Below, piece by piece: positions 62,183 through 64,000 of a stretch of DNA of 64,000 nt (positions are counted from its first letter, which is position 1; every line of letters starts with the position of its first letter). This DNA is from Drosophila pseudoobscura. Taxonomy: Eukaryota > Arthropoda > Insecta > Diptera > Drosophilidae. The DNA is taken from positions 25,606,001 through 25,670,000 of the forward strand of contig NC_046679.1 in the NCBI RefSeq assembly GCF_009870125.1, read 5' to 3'. The notes under the pieces are model-generated. The model did no database searches, was not told the DNA's origin, and saw only the letters and a list, made by a program, of their open reading frames with translations. The position numbers were made by a program, and so were the translations under genes.

Positions 62183-63007
62183 ATGAATTTACACCTGCGA
62201 GATTTCCTTGGAATGGTTTACCTTCTGGCAGCCGTGGTAGCTCTGGCCGTGCACGGGACTAAGGCTCAGTTCTACAACCCGATGCCGATGTCCGTACCGA
62301 GGCTGTTGCCGGCCCCTACGGAGCTACCGGTTCCAGTGGAGCACCGGCAACGCTTCTTGCTCTACAACCCCTTCAATGGTCAGCAGCTGGAGCCGCTGCG
62401 ATACATGTCCTTCCTGCGGGGCGACAAGCGCCAGGCGGGGCAGGTAAGCGGAAACCTTGTGGAGCTGCCGCAGCTCTGGCAGCCCTGCTCCTGCGCGGAG
62501 TTCACCTGCCGGTGCTGCCTGGGCCTGGTCTTCGGGTTCGGGGAGTCCTTCAACCAGCGCGTGTGTACGGCCATCGAGTACAGCCGGGAAGAGCTGGGCA
62601 TCCGCCTGAGCATCGAAGTGAACCAGCGGTCTGTGGCCAACTTTGGCTTCTCGGCCCGCAATCCTCCGGACTACTGCATCCCGCTGCTGCTGCCGCTGCC
62701 GCTGTTCAGCTGCCTACGGCTCTACGACATACGGGCCTACGGCGAGGGCAATGTGCAGGTCTGCATCTCGGTGGTGTTCAAGGTGCTGGTCAGCCAGTTC
62801 TTCGAGTATCGCTTCAACTGCATCCGCTTCGGAGTCAATGGAGTGTACTTTGTGCGCGACTCGCACCAGCAGGACCAGGGCCAGGTCGTGGAAGTGGAGC
62901 TGGACAAAGAAATGGCCGCACAATCATCAGAGCAGGGCTCCAAGCGCTCTAATCTCCCTAATGACAAGTTGGCCTCTGGCAGCCGCTTGGATTTCCATCC
63001 CATCTAA
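62183..63007 (+). CDS. Secreted cysteine-rich protein (DUF4773-like)
   Basis: A single frame of 274 aa. The signal peptide is MNLHLRDFLGMVYLLAAVVALAVHGTKA, followed by a proline-rich stretch. A cysteine-rich domain at about residues 94-225 starts CSCAEFTCRCCLGLVFG and continues with RVCTAIEY, DYCIPLL, FSCLRLYDI, VQVCISVVFKV and FNCIRFG. This spacing resembles the insect-specific DUF4773 family, whose function is unknown. The C-terminal tail is polar. The tract LLLPLPLF inside the domain is hydrophobic but too short to call a membrane helix. Codon use is strongly GC-biased, typical of an expressed fly gene. I could not assign a gene symbol. Confidence 0.85.
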   Translation: MNLHLRDFLGMVYLLAAVVALAVHGTKAQFYNPMPMSVPRLLPAPTELPVPVEHRQRFLLYNPFNGQQLEPLRYMSFLRGDKRQAGQVSGNLVELPQLWQPCSCAEFTCRCCLGLVFGFGESFNQRVCTAIEYSREELGIRLSIEVNQRSVANFGFSARNPPDYCIPLLLPLPLFSCLRLYDIRAYGEGNVQVCISVVFKVLVSQFFEYRFNCIRFGVNGVYFVRDSHQQDQGQVVEVELDKEMAAQSSEQGSKRSNLPNDKLASGSRLDFHPI

Positions 63008-64000
63008 TGTGGTCTTTCTCTTGCTGTCTACCATTTTTCATCATGATCCATGCCTCATTCTACGAGTATTACACGTTAAGTGAAAAAGTGAAATTTCTGT
63101 TAATTAAAAAGCTTTTTATTCCGAGCCCCAACACAACCAGCGCTGACGAACAGAGTGCTATGAAAATTGCGAAAATTGCCAATAAAACTCGAGCCTTACT
63201 TCGGTTTTGTGTGAGCGATGATGCGACTGCCTCAGATTTGTATCTCAGGCTGGCACACACACGTGCACCCAGCATTCTTCTCTGCACGGGAGTGTAAAAT
63301 ATACAGTATACTAGTATGTCCAACACACCTATTTCTGGGCACTTTCGTTAACGAGCGCGCACATGGCAATTATTTTACTGGCCGGCATCGGCGCACTCAT
63401 CTGAGGCATCTTCTGCCTGACTATGCTCCGAATGGAGGCGACCTAGGGCTGGCCCAGGCGTAGACGCAGACGCAGACTTTCGACCCCCTAAATTGTTTTG
63501 GCAGATCCGTGGGAGGGTTTTGACTCCTTACGACATACCGAATAGACCATGAAAAACATGTTCTTTTTCATGTTAGTTTATGTTTAACTAAGAGGCGTAT
63601 TTGTAATTCATTGCAGTTCAGTCTAATAAAAATTGCGTGAAGATTAATTCGGAAATATTAATACATGTATCTCGTCTTTATATTACCCTAAAAAATTGAT
63701 CATGGACAAATTGGACTGTGCAAATAGCGCCCCATATTTTGTGCAATGATAGTTTGATGATATCTTTAACTTTATTTATAATGTATTTGTTTCCTTTCAA
63801 AAATCACCCAACGAAAGCAAATTAATATTAATTCTGGGGCGTTTCCTTAGCAGCCATAAGATATTGTATTTGGTTCCACGGAAATTTTTAATTTCTTTTT
63901 ACAATAATATTACCTTTGAATATTAATTCGTGTTTACTTTGTCTTGCTTATTTTCACAAGGAATTGTTTCTGTTGCTGCTGTAAGATCTCGGTGAATGGC
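63008..64000. other. Non-coding right edge
   Basis: No gene is supported. The last kilobase is AT-rich with no repeat or RNA gene that I can recognise. Confidence 0.55.

Overview
This 64 kb window is Drosophila nuclear DNA. The evidence is a gene set made up only of insect and fly families (Tweedle cuticle proteins, an odorant receptor, gelsolin, abstrakt, auxilin, dihydropterin/guanine deaminase), short 50-70 nt introns with fly splice signals, and copies of a dispersed repeat abundant in several Drosophila lineages. From memory, the gene set matches polytene band 82A of D. melanogaster (Muller element E). The repeat family suggests the obscura group, but I cannot prove the species from the sequence alone.

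Layout. 1-8.9 kb is mostly non-coding and rich in simple repeats. A possible minus-strand gene leaves the window at the left edge, and its two candidate exons are about 6.3 kb apart. 8.9-15.2 kb is a compact cluster: a fibronectin-III/ankyrin gene (+), a non-catalytic neprilysin-like secreted protein (-), an omega-amidase/NIT2 homologue (-) and odorant receptor Or82a (-). 16.3-28.8 kb is a cuticle locus: four Tweedle genes plus one very small secreted peptide gene built from only the Tweedle C-terminus. All five have a TATA box and a tiny first exon followed by a phase-0 intron. 28.9-38.5 kb holds a serine protease (+), gelsolin (-) and abstrakt (-). 39.1-48.6 kb holds the RBM22 homologue (+), DhpD (+) and auxilin (-). 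49.3-57.7 kb is a whole-looking Ty3/gypsy LTR retrotransposon with matching 1158 bp LTRs and a 4 bp target duplication. 57.75-59.97 kb is a piggyBac-type DNA transposon whose transposase has lost its catalytic core. 60-64 kb is non-coding apart from one secreted cysteine-rich protein gene (+).

The main structural signal is an inverted duplication around the RBM22-DhpD-auxilin block. The core promoter and first codons of the RBM22 gene (about 38.97-39.18 kb) recur inverted just upstream of auxilin (48.735-48.94 kb). A more diverged inverted copy of the promoter and upstream part lies at 59.98-60.2 kb, beyond the two transposons. This looks like an inversion breakpoint scar that later collected insertions, and it places a complete housekeeping-type promoter in sense orientation about 200 bp upstream of the auxilin ATG. 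The second notable signal is the small Tweedle-derived peptide gene at 28.4 kb.

Exon coordinates were worked out by hand from reading frame, splice-site bases and family similarity. No alignment or database search was run.
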